Positions 21,886 through 32,868 of a stretch of 64,000 nt of DNA are shown here, one piece after another. The DNA is taken from assembly GCA_949987705.1 (NCBI GenBank), contig OX465282.1, positions 38,962,039-39,026,038 of the forward strand, read 5' to 3'. A program made the translations under genes and the position numbers. The DNA comes from Thereva unica. Taxonomy: Eukaryota > Arthropoda > Insecta > Diptera > Therevidae. Position 1 is the first letter of the stretch, and every line of letters starts with the position of its first letter. Below the pieces are notes generated by a model. That model searched no databases. It was not told the origin of the DNA and saw only the letters and a program-made list of their open reading frames with translations.

Positions 21886-22117
21886 CTAGAGACTTTCTTA
21901 AAATGCCAAACGATGTAAACAAATATGAAAAAATGACAGAAGAAATGAACATACATCTTTCTTACGTTTATTTTGTTATTGTCTCCAATATAAAATACTT
22001 TTTGCACGCTTCAATTGATAAAACCGAAGCTGTAAAACCGTATGTTCAGTGGTTTGGGTGCTTAGAATACCAAAAGGGAGTGGTGAATTAAATGTGTGAG
22101 GTGCTCTTGTTTTAAAT

Positions 22118-22997
22118 TGGCACCCACTTTCCCCTTTTTAAATTACAATTTTTTTTAACTTGCACAAATCGACGAATCGTTTATGTCAAAACATTACACT
22201 GTTGTGAAAACCGTTCCTGATATGTTTTTTGGGTCGCTGATTACGAAAATCGTGGTCCCACAGTCTTAAAATATGCATGTCACCTTTAAATATGCTTAAA
22301 AACTCCCTTTTTTAAGGATTTTTGCGATAATTTTAATTATAATCAAAAACAATCCAATAAAATACATTTTTTGCAATATTTATATTCAAAAGTAGTTGAT
22401 TTATAACAAAGCAAATTTTATGATAAGGGATAATAATAAAGGGCTGAAACTCTCCCTACATCGTCTGAAAATATAAAGGATTGAAAAAAAGTTTTTTCAA
22501 CTTTATGCTTCAAATTCGGTTTAATCAGCTAATATAAATTATTTTCAACTACGCCTAGAAAGAAGAATTTGAAAAAAGGTTGATTGTTTTTGGCATTTCT
22601 TTTTACTCCCTTTAAAATTAATTGGCTCCCTAAAAGATTGTATGGGACGAAGTAATCAGGTAATTGGCTAGGTGGCCATAAAGGGTGCCAATACCATACT
22701 CAAGTAGACTGGCTCGCGTTCGCGTAGGTAAAGCGGCTCGCGTAAGTAAAACTTCATTGGATGTGGTTGGCGGACTGCTTGGTAAAACAATACTTGGGTT
22801 TGGAATAGTCTATGCCGATGCGGATGCAATTATTAATGATCATGAATGTAGCGAGAGCGGAGCATGCATACAGCTGGTGACATATCCAAGCGTACATGCC
22901 TTCAATTCGTTGATAAATAATATAGGTTTGTGTATTCAAATGCGACCTGACGGAATGTTCCATGAATGGAATGCATGGGCTCTTTACGAGGGAAGAG
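22118..22997. other. Unassigned sequence replacing the E1 integrase region
   Basis: Between the end of RNase H (22998) and env lies sequence with no integrase motif. ATTGGCACCC at 22118 recurs inverted (GGGTGCCAAT) at 22681-22690 and might mark a ~570 bp inverted-repeat element. A block at 22862-22915 (with CATATCCAAGCGTACATGCC) is the reverse complement of about 1627-1680, so part is a dispersed repeat. A 106-codon open stretch at 22685-23005 has no recognisable domain and I do not call it a gene. Confidence 0.4.
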
Positions 22998-24380
22998 CTA
23001 AGTAAGTGGTTTATGGTCTGTCTCGATAAAAAAATGTCTGCCAAAAAGATATGGACGGAAGTACCTTGTAGCCCACACTATTTCCAATAGTTCTTTCTCG
23101 ATAGTACTATAGTTGGTATCGTGGTCGTTAAGGGTTCTACTGGCGTAACATATTGGGTGGTCATCTTGTGACAATACAGCGCCCAACGCATCCTGGCTTG
23201 CGTCAGTGGTAAGAACAAAAGTTTTACTGAGATCAGGATAGCGAAGTATGGGGTCATGAGTTAACAGAAGTTTCAGGGTTTCAAAACTCTGTTAATATTC
23301 CGGATTGGAAAAATTTAGCTTTATTCCTTTTTTTAGGAATTTAGTCATAGGTTTCGCGATTTGCGAGTAATCTTTAATAAACCGATAGTAACCGGTAAGA
23401 CCTAAAAATTGTATTATCTGTTTCGGGGTCTTTGGGATAGGAAAATTTTGCACGCATTCTACTTTTTTAGGGTTTGGTTTTATACCATTTGGGGTAATAA
23501 TATGGCCTAAGAATTCCGTTTCTCTTTTGAGGAATTCGGATTTATTCATCTGTACCTTAAGATTCACATCTTCTAGTATCTTTAAAATCGTCTTTAAAGA
23601 GTCTGTGTGTTTTTGTAAGGACGTGGAAAAAATTATTATATCGTCCAGATATACTAAACATATTTTATTTATAAAATCTTTTAAGACATGGTTCATCAAA
23701 CGCTGAAAGGTTGCGGGAGCCGTTTTCAATCCGAAGGGCATCCGCAAGAATTCATAGTGTCCATTCTCAACACTGAAAGCGGCTTTGTGAATATCTCTTT
23801 CATAAATTTCGTTTTGGTGAAAGCCTCTGGCCAAATCTAGTGCTGTAAAATATTGGCAGTTTCCTAATTTCCCTAAAATATCGTCAATATTGGGTATGGG
23901 ATACTTATCGTCAGTTGTGACGTCGTTAAGTTTCCTATAGTCAATGACGAGTCTCCATGTCGCTTCTCCGCTGGCATCTTCCTTCTTTGGAACGATCCAT
24001 ATTGGTGCAGAGTATGGCGAGTTACTATTTCGTATGCTACCTTTTGCCAGAATTTCTTGGATTTGTCTTTCCACCTCCTCTTTAGGCATATAAGGATACC
24101 GGTAGGTTTTACACTGAATAAGAGTGTCATCTACTGTATATATCCTGTGCTTTATGACATTGGTGAATGGAAGGTCTGAGTTTTCATCGTAGAAAACGTT
24201 AGTGAATCTTTTCACTACGTTTATCAGTGAACTTCGTTCTTCCGAGTTCAAATGTTTAATTCTCAGCTGATCCATCATTGGCGGCTTATCATATTCCTCA
24301 ATTATATTATAATTACTTTCATCTATTGTTTCTAATTGTATAGGATACGGGATTACAAAATCTTTTTTGTTTTTCCCCAC
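22998..24380 (-). pseudogene. pol: E1 pol: reverse transcriptase and RNase H
   Basis: Ty3/gypsy reverse transcriptase with the motifs SPYSAPIWIVPKKEDASGEA, WRLVIDYRKLNDVT, YFTALDLARGFHQ, RMPFGLKTAPATFQRLMNHV, LVYLDDIIIFS (catalytic YLDD at about residue 240 of the 362-codon stretch starting at 24380), EFLGHIITPNGIKPNP and FLGLTGYYRFIKDYS. After a break at 23290, RNase H follows with [31 protein letters not shown] and TDHKPLT at 22998, where the reading ends abruptly. DDIIIFS and the SGEATWRLVIDYRKLN form are errantivirus-like. The integrase that should follow is absent. Confidence 0.9.
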
Positions 24381-24570
24381 CTTTCTAACTTTCGCTCGAA
24401 TCTTTCTACATTATAGATTCCTTCTTCTATTTGGAATAGTTCACTCTTTATTTCTTTAGTGAAACCTAATTCCTCCTTCTGCGATACGGATAGGTCCATT
24501 TCTGTTTCTTTATTTTCGTCGTCTCTTGGGTTTTTTTATTCCCTCTTTAAAATATAATCTGGTCTTTTTT

Positions 24571-24786
24571 CTACCACAAATATAAGGGTATTAATATATT
24601 ATTGCGTATGAGGCCGTCGCACTCATCATGAAAATGGCAAACTAAGAATTCCGCTTTCTTCGTGGGGTTCCCTATTTCTTTGAATGTCGGTATATTTACT
24701 TGTTCATTTATGGTTGTTGTGTTATCAAGGTTTTTTACGTTCATGGGTGTTTTTAAACTTATTCTCCATTTTGGATGACAGAGGTT
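24571..24786 (-). pseudogene. pol: E1 pol: protease-proximal fragment
   Basis: The minus-strand frame reads HPKWRISLKTPMNV ... FHDECDGLIRNNILIPL. The last part resembles the conserved end of gypsy protease (F...DGLLG...L). The catalytic DTG is not seen, so the front of the domain is lost or lies beyond the LINE inserted at about 24790. The first residues of the open stretch are LINE tail, not protease. Confidence 0.5.
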
Positions 24787-24898
24787 AATATTTACATTTA
24801 CATTTATTATAAAAAACATAAGTATACAAGATTAAAATCTTAAATTTGTACATAGAGAAACGGAAAACTAAATATTAAACTTTACAATCAAAATACAC

Positions 24899-27835
24899 CT
24901 ATAACTTAAAAAATAAAAGAAAATAAAAACTAGTATGTAAAGGAATTAAAATAATGTGGCAATAGAAAGAAAAAAGAAAAAGAATAAGTGATACACGTGC
25001 TTCACTTTGTTCTGCCAGAAATGAATTGAAAATGCCCACTGATTCGATTCGTTGTATCTCGACAGGAATGGAGTTCCACAATTGAGCTGCGTGAACAAAG
25101 AAAGAGCGTTGTCCTAAAAGATGCCGAAAACGGGGGATGATCACATTATTATTCCTTCGCGATTGTGAGAGCTGGATAAACTCGTTTAGATAAGAGGGTG
25201 TTCGGTTATTGATGATGTTGTGGTAGTAGCACAAAACCCTAAAATCTCGGTAATCACCTAAGGAACATCCAAAAATTGAGTGCCGGTAAGGTGAAATGTG
25301 GTCAAACCTGCGAAGGCTATGAATGAAACGGGTGCATTCGCTAAAGGCTACTTCTAACTTACGATTACAGGATGAATCTAACACCGTGTCTGCACTTGCC
25401 ATATGTTATTGAAAAGTAGCTGTCAGTTATGGCCAACGATTTATTGCTTATTTTGAATAGTGGGCAAATTATGTCGGACATTTCAGTTGAAAAGATGGCG
25501 TTAAGGAGACAACCACGAAGATTTCAACAAATTTTGCTTAATTAAAAAACATTAGAATTGCTAGAGCATATGGAATTCGAAGAAATGCGTAATTTAAGAA
25601 AGAAACCATCATTTTGGGTATGTCCATTTTTAGAAAGAAGGCAAAATTTCGATGTTAACTGAATTCCGCCATTTTGTAGCGATAAATGTCACATTTCTTG
25701 CCAACTTTATGGAAACAGATATGGGAAAAAATATTTCTTTCCATATATTGCTTTCAATAAAATATGGCCAAGTTTACCCTGTCCGCACCAGACATTTGAT
25801 AGCAATGCCATAAGCAATTCAATAAAATATGGCAAGTGCAGACGCTAGTTAACGATGGGAAGACACTGAGGCCATGCATTATGTGCGGCAAGAGTATGGC
25901 TTTAACCAGCTTCATGCGAACATCTTGTGACAAGAGACTACTATGAATACGAAGTCGCTTTAAAGTACAATATACTTTGCCCAAAATATAGCTAATGTGG
26001 TCACAACACGTCATATTTCTGTTCAAAGCAATACCAAGATTTTTGACCCGGTTGACGCAGGAGTCAGGGGTCCCATTTAAGGTAATTTGAAAGAGGTCGG
26101 TTGGTGACGCGTTAGAATTGGAGAAGATAATGCATTGAGATTTAGATGGGTTAAGTTTTAGTGAATTTAAGAAGGACCAATGAGTCATGTTATGAAAATC
26201 TTCTGAGAGATTATTTAAACACCGCTCTAATTGATTTTTATTATCACTAACGTAGAGTTGTACATCATCAGCATACATATGCACGTAAGAATGCTTCACT
26301 ATTAGTGGAAGATCATTTATACATATACTAAACAGTAGAGGGCCCAAGATAGATCCTTGGGGAACGCCAGCAAAAAGCACGGCAGGGGGGAAAATTGAAT
26401 GGGAAATCTTCACCTGTTGTGAACGAGCTGCTAAAAAACTATACATGAGCGTGAGGGCAGAAGAGGAAAAACCAAATTGTGTACTGAGTTTGCGTAACAG
26501 GACGGAGTGATTGACGTTATCAAAAGCTTTGGAAAAGTCTAGCAGGAGTAGACAACATAACTTGTTTGCATCTAGAGAATTCCGTATGTCAGTCGTGATT
26601 TTTAGGAGAGCAGTGTCACAGCTATGATGTTTCCGAAAGCCTGACTGATATGGATTTACAAGCATACGGTGCTCGCAGTAAGCAATCATTTGCATTGCAA
26701 TTAATTTCTCAAGACCCTTAGAAATGGTAAGATACTAATAGGACGGAAATCCGAGGGGCTACTAGGATTGGGACACTTGGCAAAAGGATTACCAGAGCAT
26801 GTTTCCAAGCAGTAGGGAATTTCGACACGGTGAGACAGGCATTGAAAATATGGACAATAAAAGGTAGTAATAACGGAAGAAGTATTTTTAAAAATTTAGG
26901 TGAAACATTATCAGTTCCAGTGGTCTCAGACTTGATAGAGTTAATGGCTGAGCTCACTTCAATGGCGTCTACACAGCGAAAGCTGAACCCTTCAATAGAT
27001 GAGTCTGACATATTGGGAAGAGTATCTATATTGCAAGAAGAAAAATGATTATTAAGAATTTCAGGGTCATCAGGGAATCATCTTTATCACTGCAGACGCT
27101 CAAGTTACGCAGGTTCTTCCAGAAAGTTCGAGTTGGAAGTGACGGGTCAAGCTTACGACCATAAAAATTACGTTTGGCTTCCCTGATTTTCGCTACGACT
27201 AGAACACGGGTGTATGATTTTCTAGTATTTTCACTTTTAAATTTCAAGAAACGATGATATAGATACTCCTTTTCGGCGATAAGGGACTTGATCTCATTGC
27301 AGAACCATGGTTTAGACTTATCACTCAGACTCGTACGCAGGGGAACAAATTCATCATATAACTGCACAATAAACTCCTCAAAGATAGCAATTTTATCATC
27401 TATGTCTTCTGCCACGAAGATATTATCCCACGGAAGTAATTGGCAGTGTTCCAGGAGCCGATCGCGGTTAAGATTTTTAAAATCACGATGTACTATAGTT
27501 TTCCTGGGAATTGCGTCAACCTGAAAATTGTAACTAGCAAATAGGATGTCATGGTCTAAATAACTTGGAGAAGATATTTGATTTTGAAATAGAATCATGC
27601 TAGGTTCGACACAAAGGAAGACATTGAGTAGCGATGGGTTCGACGCATTAAAGTAGGTTGGCAAGGTATTCATTTGAGCAAGGCCTAAGGTCTTCATTGT
27701 ATGATTGAAGAATTTTTCTTGACTGGAAGATTTTAATAATTTTACATTGAAATCCCCAGCGACAACTATATGTGCATACGTGTGAGAAAGATGCTCCAGG
27801 GTCTTCGACGTCAGTGTTGATTTTGCTAAACTCTT
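24899..27835 (-). pseudogene. LINE endonuclease end, RT and C-terminal domain
   Basis: Order on the minus strand: endonuclease end with HIVVAGDFNVKLL and YLDHDILFASYNF (GDFN and the SDH-like site, here DHD); linker with KPWFCNEIKSLIAEKEYLYH and AKIREAKRNFYGRKL; RT start with SAINSIKSETTGTDNVSPKF; core with YQSGFRKHHSCDTALLKI, LLLDFSKAFDNVNHSVLL (A), GVPQGSILGPLLFSICIND (B), MYADDVQLY (C) and LNPSKSQCIIFS; thumb with VNRVKNLGIALN. The C-terminal part is FGCSLGDYRDFRVLCYYHN and RSFFVHAAQLWNSIPVEIQR, ending at 24899. Frameshifts near 26700 and 27040 and the MITE break it. Confidence 0.85.
25388..25843. mobile_element. 456 bp inverted-repeat element inside the minus-strand LINE
   Basis: It begins GTCTGCACTTGCCATATGTT and ends with the reverse complement (ATATGGCAAGTGCAGAC). 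On each side the LINE protein resumes (SLTS before, DTVLDSSC after). A second, partial copy of the right end (CAATAAAATATGGCCAAG) lies at about 25755. No TSD was resolved and no gene is contained. Confidence 0.65.
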
Positions 27836-28702
27836 CTCAGCTTCGCTGACGACGGTACTTTACGTTACTCGTACAGCTACGATACAAGACAGACTCATGC
27901 CAGATCCTGTCTTGATGATCGGGAAATTATGTCCATCTCTGTTAATAACGACATTGAACTCATTCTAGAGTGGGGAAAGAACAATCGTGTTGATTTCAAC
28001 CCCGACAAAACCAAGCACTGTCTTATTTCAAAGAAAAAGATCAACACCTCACCATCCTTGAAAGTGGATGACGTGGTACTAAAGGCCGATCCATCCCTAC
28101 ACATCCTAGGTGTGACATTAGCCAAAGACTTGCGATGGAATGACCACATATTCCAAATCGCAAAACAAGGATCCCAGTGCTTGGGATTTCTTAAGAGGTG
28201 CAAGTTCCTCCTCCAGCCATCGGCCCGTGCTGTTATTTATAAATCCTACATTCGGCCTCTTCTCGAATACAACTCCCTCGTTTGGGGCGGCGCTCCAATA
28301 ACCACCTTAGCATGGTTAGATAAGGTCCAAAAAAGGGCCCTTAAGTTAATTAATGACGATACCGCTTGCTCCACCATCGACCCCTTGAGCCACCGTAGGA
28401 ATGTAGCAGCACTGACCAAATTTTATCGCTACTATCATAGTGACTGTTCCTCCGAGCTAAACGCTCTCCTGCCTCCACCGCAATCCTATACCCGCAACAC
28501 CAGATTAGCCCACTCGTCTCACTCCCTCCACCTGCAACTCCCCCTTTCACGCACTCAACAAGATATGAATTCGTTTGTAAATAGAACAACTCGACTGTGG
28601 AATAATCTCTCACAGTCAGTTTTTCCGAGCTCCTACAACATCCAAGAGTTCAAACGCAGGGTTCATCACCACCTTCTTCAATACCCCCCCGTACCTTTAT
28701 AA
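27836..28702 (+). pseudogene. RT C-terminal half of a Jockey-type LINE
   Basis: The open frame runs without a stop from LLSFADDGTLRYS, the catalytic FADD motif C at about 27842, to the stop at 28700-28702. Further motifs are WGKNNRVDFNPDKTKHCLIS, LHILGVTLAKDLRWNDHI, SYIRPLLEYNSLVWGGAP and LDKVQKRALKLIN. The last 50 residues, TRLWNNLSQSVFP and FKRRVHHHLLQ, are typical of Jockey-type RT ends. Only the region from motif C onward is present, so it cannot be active. The first ATG (27929) is not a real start. The uninterrupted frame suggests that this is younger than the LINE next to it. Confidence 0.85.
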
Positions 28703-28852
28703 TCCTTACCCTATTCCCCCTCCCTCCCTCCCGTACTAAGCTTACTGCTAGACATTGCACCATGACGTGACAAATGACATGACGCACTAGTAGTACAAAG
28801 GGTGACTCCTGAGCTTAGCACTGCCACATAAAAAAAAAAAAAAAAAAAAAAC
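27836..28852 (+). mobile_element. 5'-truncated LINE with poly(A) tail
   Basis: The plus-strand insertion starts inside the RT core and ends in 22 A residues (28830-28851). AAACTCT near 27829 and again directly after the tail may be the target duplication. It lies head-to-head with the minus-strand LINE. Confidence 0.75.
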
Positions 28853-29812
28853 TCTGCTTGGTGTTGTGTGGAGGTGGCATTCAGCCCATCAGTAAGTTGC
28901 TGCTCCAATGAATCTATTCGTAGTTGGAGAGCACAGAATCCTTCTAGATGCTCAGAAATGCGCAGCTCCATTTTTTCTAATTAACTGATGGGTTGCGCCA
29001 CTATCTACAATAAAATTGAGAGGAGTTGTTTTAGGTTGAATTAATATATAGGGTAATTTGTAGATGAGGCTGGAGATTGAAAATTTACTGGTTGAACTAA
29101 GTCTACCTCCATAGGTTCCGGCCTGTTATTATCTCCGTTTGAAAATCTTTAATTTTGGTAATTTTTTACGTTATTTCAGTTGCGCTTTCTTCTAAACTAG
29201 AAGGATTCCTGCAGTGCATTATAGATCGCATTGGTTCTGGAAGTATATTTTTGCATACAATTAGAACCGAACTTTTATTGGCCTCTATTAGATTGTGAGT
29301 GTTTTCTTCGCCTGACGATACTTGTTTCGTCTGGACGTTCAGTCTTCTTAGGACTGCTTTCATCTCACTATAAAAATCTACCGCACTTGTTTTAAATTTG
29401 ACCGCTCTTAGCTCATCGAAGTATTCTTCGATTGACGCCGAAATTTCGTATGAGCATGTCTTTTATGTCGTTCCAGGAGGACAAATGTGTGTTTATCTCC
29501 ATCTTTTCTTGCCCTACCTTTAAGTTTGGATTTTATGTGATCCGAAAATATGCTCTGGGCGAGTTCATCATATTTGAGGAGGAATGGGTGTACTTTATCG
29601 TTTAGATCTATGATTTTGGAGCTCTCTGTAGTCTCCAATAAATTCTGAGAGTTTGGATAAGTATCTTAAGGGATCAAGATTAAGGGAAGTCATTGGTTGT
29701 AGTCCGTCGTTTAGAGGAGTGAAAAAATTATTAACTATATCTGAGAGTTCCCCCGACTAATTTGTAGTAATTTCAATTTGTTCAATTAAATCGATATTAC
29801 TTGGGACTGACA
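28853..29812 (-). pseudogene. gag: E1 gag remnant
   Basis: From the ATG at 29812 the frame reads MSVPSNIDLIEQIEI, a TAG, then SGELSDIVNNFFTPL and DGLQPMTSLNLD. Farther on come SIFSDHIKSKLKGRARK and, one frame over, WNDIKDMLIRNFG. Near 29220 lies LPEPMRSIMHCRNPSSLEE. These fit the capsid part of errantivirus Gag (the DHIKSKLKGRAR and NP.SLE.A blocks). At least one stop and two frameshifts are present. The end of the span (28971-28855) encodes a short Leu-rich, possibly coiled-coil segment (LEQQLTDGLNATST) whose membership in gag is doubtful. Confidence 0.6.
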
Positions 29813-30246
29813 TCACACGGAAGCACGAAATTTTAAACTTGTGTCTATTAACGTATTTACTTCCCGAATCTCATTTTATTACGCACGGAAACTTATATTA
29901 TACTTGTTTTTCGAAACGTAAGAATATATAAAATCGTTAGTGTTTAAACCATTCCGTATAAAGTTGGAATATTTATTTATTTTGTTTTAAATAATTCATT
30001 TTTCTTTCTTGAATATATAAACCAGAAAAGATAATCCTTTCCTGTATTTAAATAAATCAAGTTTATAGGATTTATGTGTATAAAAATTTGTTTTAAAACT
30101 TTATAGCTTTGTATCTCTTTTCGATTTTTAAACACTTAAAATCACACCAAAAAAAATAAATAATAAAAAAAAATATCTTTTAAAATTGGTTACTTTTCCA
30201 TATAATAATAATAATAATAATAAATTTATTGGAAAGGTACACAAGT
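29813..30246. other. AT-rich intergap with an AAT microsatellite
   Basis: No coding sequence. It lies upstream of E1 gag and directly beside the truncated env of E2. An AAT-type simple repeat (about 30202-30222), followed by AAATTTATTGGAAAGG, sits at the junction. It resembles a LINE tail on the minus strand, but no LINE protein is attached. An LTR was looked for and not identified. Confidence 0.5.
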
Positions 30247-30609
30247 TCATGTTTGCTTGTTATTATTTTCCAATTGATTATTTATTTTTCCTTTAATTAT
30301 TTCAAAGTCGTCATGGTCAGGATTTCCTGCTCTCCATTTCCATGCGCTTCCTATAAAATTGAGTGAGCGTTTACTTCTATCTTTAACCTTGAGTCTATAT
30401 AAAACTTCCTTAGTTTGGGTTATTTCTTTGGAAAGGTATGGATATAGGATGTGGGATTTATTGATGTGCTGATTAACGTTGATCTCTATTTCTTGGATGA
30501 GTTTCTGGTATAGTGTAATGTTGATGACGTGAATAATTTTGAATGTTCCGGTTTGCAGCCTTGCGGTTCCTGTATTTATTTGGATTGATTGAGAGTTGGA
30601 GTAATCCAA
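30247..30609 (-). pseudogene. env: E2 env, N-terminal part, truncated
   Basis: The frame of 120 codons contains GTFKIIHVINITLYQKL, a furin-like site RSKRSLNFIG followed by SAWKWRAGNPDHDDFEII, and ends NNKQT. The site and the AWKW.AG.PD.DD block are characteristic of Env in the 17.6/297/ZAM group of errantiviruses. The rest of the ectodomain and the anchor are missing; the sequence changes at 30247 into an AT-rich, microsatellite-containing segment. Confidence 0.75.
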
Positions 30610-30669
30610 TATCTGTGTGTCGGCTAAGCAGCGTGCAAAGAATATCCTAGAAGCGAAAAAGGAAAAATG

Positions 30670-31596
30670 TTAGGTTTTTATATGGCTCTTGTGAACTACT
30701 CTGCCTGATTCTGTAATTACAAGACTATTTTTGTCTTCTTTTAAAATTTCTTTTTTATATCTTGGCGTGAGCTTTGTGCCATGGCGTTTGTGGATTTTCA
30801 CGTATATTGTTTGTCCTGGGGAATAGGTTTTGGGGATTTGCTTATCTCTGTTGTGTGTTGTAAGGTCTCGGGCCTGAATGTCTTTTAGCCTTTGTGTATT
30901 GTCCTGTCTAGCTTTTTCATAAGTTTCCGGACTAACACGGACATTCCTTCCAAAGAATACTTCTATGGGCCTTTTTCCCGTTGTTGAATGTATCGAATAA
31001 TTGTACTCATATACTGATCGGTCAAGTAATTCCTCGAACGATCTATGAATATTATCCGCTTTTCGACATCTCATTATTTACGTCAATGTGGAATGGAATC
31101 TTTCCACTTGTCCGTTAGCAGTACTGTGATATGGTGGGGTTTTAAAGATTTTTATACCTAATTGATCTTCTACCATGAAGGTTATGGAGCTAGAATTTAG
31201 AGATTTTTCGTTATCTATAACGATTGTTTGTGGGACACCAAAAGTGAAGAGGATTTGCCTTAAGGGCTCTCTTACATCCTCAACGGATCGTGATTGAAGG
31301 GGTTTTGCTTGAGCGTACTTAGAAAATTTATCGATTGCGTTGAGCACCAAATTTTTCTCGGTTATATAGATGTCTATATGTAATATTTGCCCTGGATATT
31401 CAGGGATCGGTGTTTTGCCAATTTCTGGATTAGGTGGATGTCTATCATATTTGTGCTTCATACAGGTGGTGCACTGTTTTACTACCTGTTCTATTTTTCT
31501 CATCATTTTTGGAAAATATAATTTTTCAATGATTTGTATTTTGTTTTCTCTGGCATTCCGGTGGGCTCGTTTGTGTTCTAGGATAATTTGTTCTTC
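30670..31596 (-). pseudogene. pol: E2 pol: integrase
   Basis: The zinc-binding HHCC region reads HKRAHRN then CTTCMKHK. The catalytic core follows with LHIDIYITEKNLVLNAIDKF (first Asp), TIVIDNEKSLNSSSI (second Asp) and HSTANGQVERFHSTL (Glu). The C-terminal part has YSPGQTIYVKIHKR and an SH3-like end. It is in one frame with the RT/RNase H before it, broken only by stops at about 31597 and 31078. Those two nonsense changes are the only lesions seen from RNase H to the end of integrase. Confidence 0.85.
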
Positions 31597-32651
31597 CTAT
31601 TCCGCATCTGTTATTAAGTCAGTGACTTTTGATTGTGTAAATTTAATTTTATAGTTTTTGAAATGAAGGGGGTAAAAATCTTGTATCATTCCCATTATGG
31701 TTTCGGAAGTAAAAAGTCCATTTGTTATTAATGGATCGAGGTGTTTTTTGAATAATTCGATTAGATCTTCGTTGGTGTAGCTTGTACGAGTGATTACGTG
31801 TCGATGGTAAGTTGGAAAAGGTATCTCGAACTTGTAGTTATTTTCATTCCCTGTAAGCATCCATAATTGGTTTCTAAAAGCGTTGATGGGTGCTTCAACT
31901 GCTGGAATAAGATCATGTCCTGAGCTGTCGTCACTATGTGCCGTACCTGTCATTGAATTTATCTGCGATGAATGATTATCTTGCGGTGGTCTTGAAAGTG
32001 CGTCGGCTACGACGTTCGTTCGACCTGGTTTGTAGGAAAGTTCATAATTGTATTCTTCGAGAATAGCTTTCCATCTTTTCATTTTCGCATTACTATTCTT
32101 GTGACTTAATGCATAGGTAAGTGGTTGGTGGTCAGTGAATATCTTGACTTTAGATGTGCCATATAAGTAATTCCTTAACGATGTTAGTGCCCAAATTATC
32201 GCGAACATCTCCTTCTCGTTTGCCGCGTAACTTTCTTCTGTTTTATTAAGTGTTCTTGAAATGAAGGTTATCGGTTTGCCGTTTTGTTCTAATACCGCAC
32301 CGACTGCGTATTGAGAGGCATCCGTCGTTAGGTGAAATTCTTGGCTCAGATTTGGATAAGCTAAGATTACTTCCTCGGAAGTTAGTGCGCTTTTAATTTT
32401 GGTAAATGCTTTTTTAGCATCGTCGTCTAGGCAATTTTTTTTATTTTTTGAGGCATTTTTGGGCAGACGCCCTCCTTCCCCTCTTAAAAGGTTTGTTAAG
32501 GGTTTTGCAAGTTTTGCATAATCTTTAACAAAGCGTCTGTAATATCCAGACAAACCTAGGAATGACCTGAGGTCCTTTAATGTTTGTGGTTGTGGAAAGT
32601 TGACTATCGCGTCAAGTTTGGCTGGGTTAGTCTTGATTCCATTGGAAGAGA
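31597..32651 (-). pseudogene. pol: E2 pol: RT connection and RNase H
   Basis: The frame reads NGIKTNPAKLDAIVNFPQPQ, FLGLSGYYRRFVKDYAKL, then RNase H with LTTDASQYAVGAVLEQNG, YAANEKEMFAIIWALTSL, IFTDHQPLTYALS and NVVADALSRPP. It is uninterrupted from the BEL/Pao insertion at 32652 to a stop at 31597. Residues D (DAS), E (EKEM) and D (TDHQ, DALS) of the RNase H site are kept. The part of RT before NGIKT lies on the other side of the BEL/Pao element (39254-39388). Confidence 0.9.
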
Positions 32652-32656
32652 CTATG

Positions 32657-32868
32657 TGTATAATAAAGTTAATTTATGGGATTCAGGTTTTAATACTGAT
32701 CTAGGTGTTATAAAGAAAAACAACACTTATAGTCAATACAATGAATTTATTTCTCGCGTTACAATTTTGGTGTGTTCTTTCGTGAATTCGAAGCTGAACT
32801 GGTTGTAAGAGAAACTGGTGACAAATTTCTGGTGATCACTTGTGCGTTATCTAACGGACGCTTCAACA
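32657..32868 (-). repeat. BEL/Pao 3' LTR
   Basis: 212 bp, TG...CA on each strand, matching 39037-39248 almost exactly. The stop codon of the polyprotein lies inside it (32847-32849), about 20 nt past its start. The purine-rich GGACGAGGCGGGCGGAA on the minus strand just before it (32869-32885) is the probable polypurine tract, overlapping the coding sequence. Confidence 0.95.

Larger units (their letters stand above)
24790..27835 (-). mobile_element. CR1/Jockey-type LINE inserted in E1, 5'-incomplete
   Basis: It runs on the minus strand from about 27835 (end of the endonuclease) to a tail of TAAATG/TTTACATT repeats near 24790-24810. It interrupts E1 between gag and protease and is itself interrupted by a 456 bp inverted-repeat element (25388-25843). 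The 5' part is missing or separated by the plus-strand LINE at 27836. Confidence 0.75.
16613..29812 (-). mobile_element. E1: degraded errantivirus-like endogenous retroelement (span)
   Basis: Pieces in the order gag, protease, RT, RNase H and env lie on the minus strand from 29812 down to 16613, the gene order of insect errantiviruses (Ty3/gypsy lineage with env). The LTRs were not delimited. The 3' LTR, if present, lies within about 13.9-16.6 kb and is split by the 14098-16420 element. The integrase region is missing between 22998 and 21521. Insertions are the Helitron-like element (17389-20282) and two LINEs (about 24790-28852). Confidence 0.7.

Noticed and set aside
22118..22690. Possible MITE with ATTGGCACCC ends
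   Set aside because: Only ~10 bp match at the ends and no TSD; left as unassigned sequence.
22685..23005. 106-codon plus-strand frame
   Set aside because: No domain, lies in dispersed repeat sequence beside E1 RNase H; probably chance.
29813..30246. 5' LTR of E1
   Set aside because: No match to sequence near the 3' end of E1, no TG/CA or AGTTA-type ends and no PBS found.
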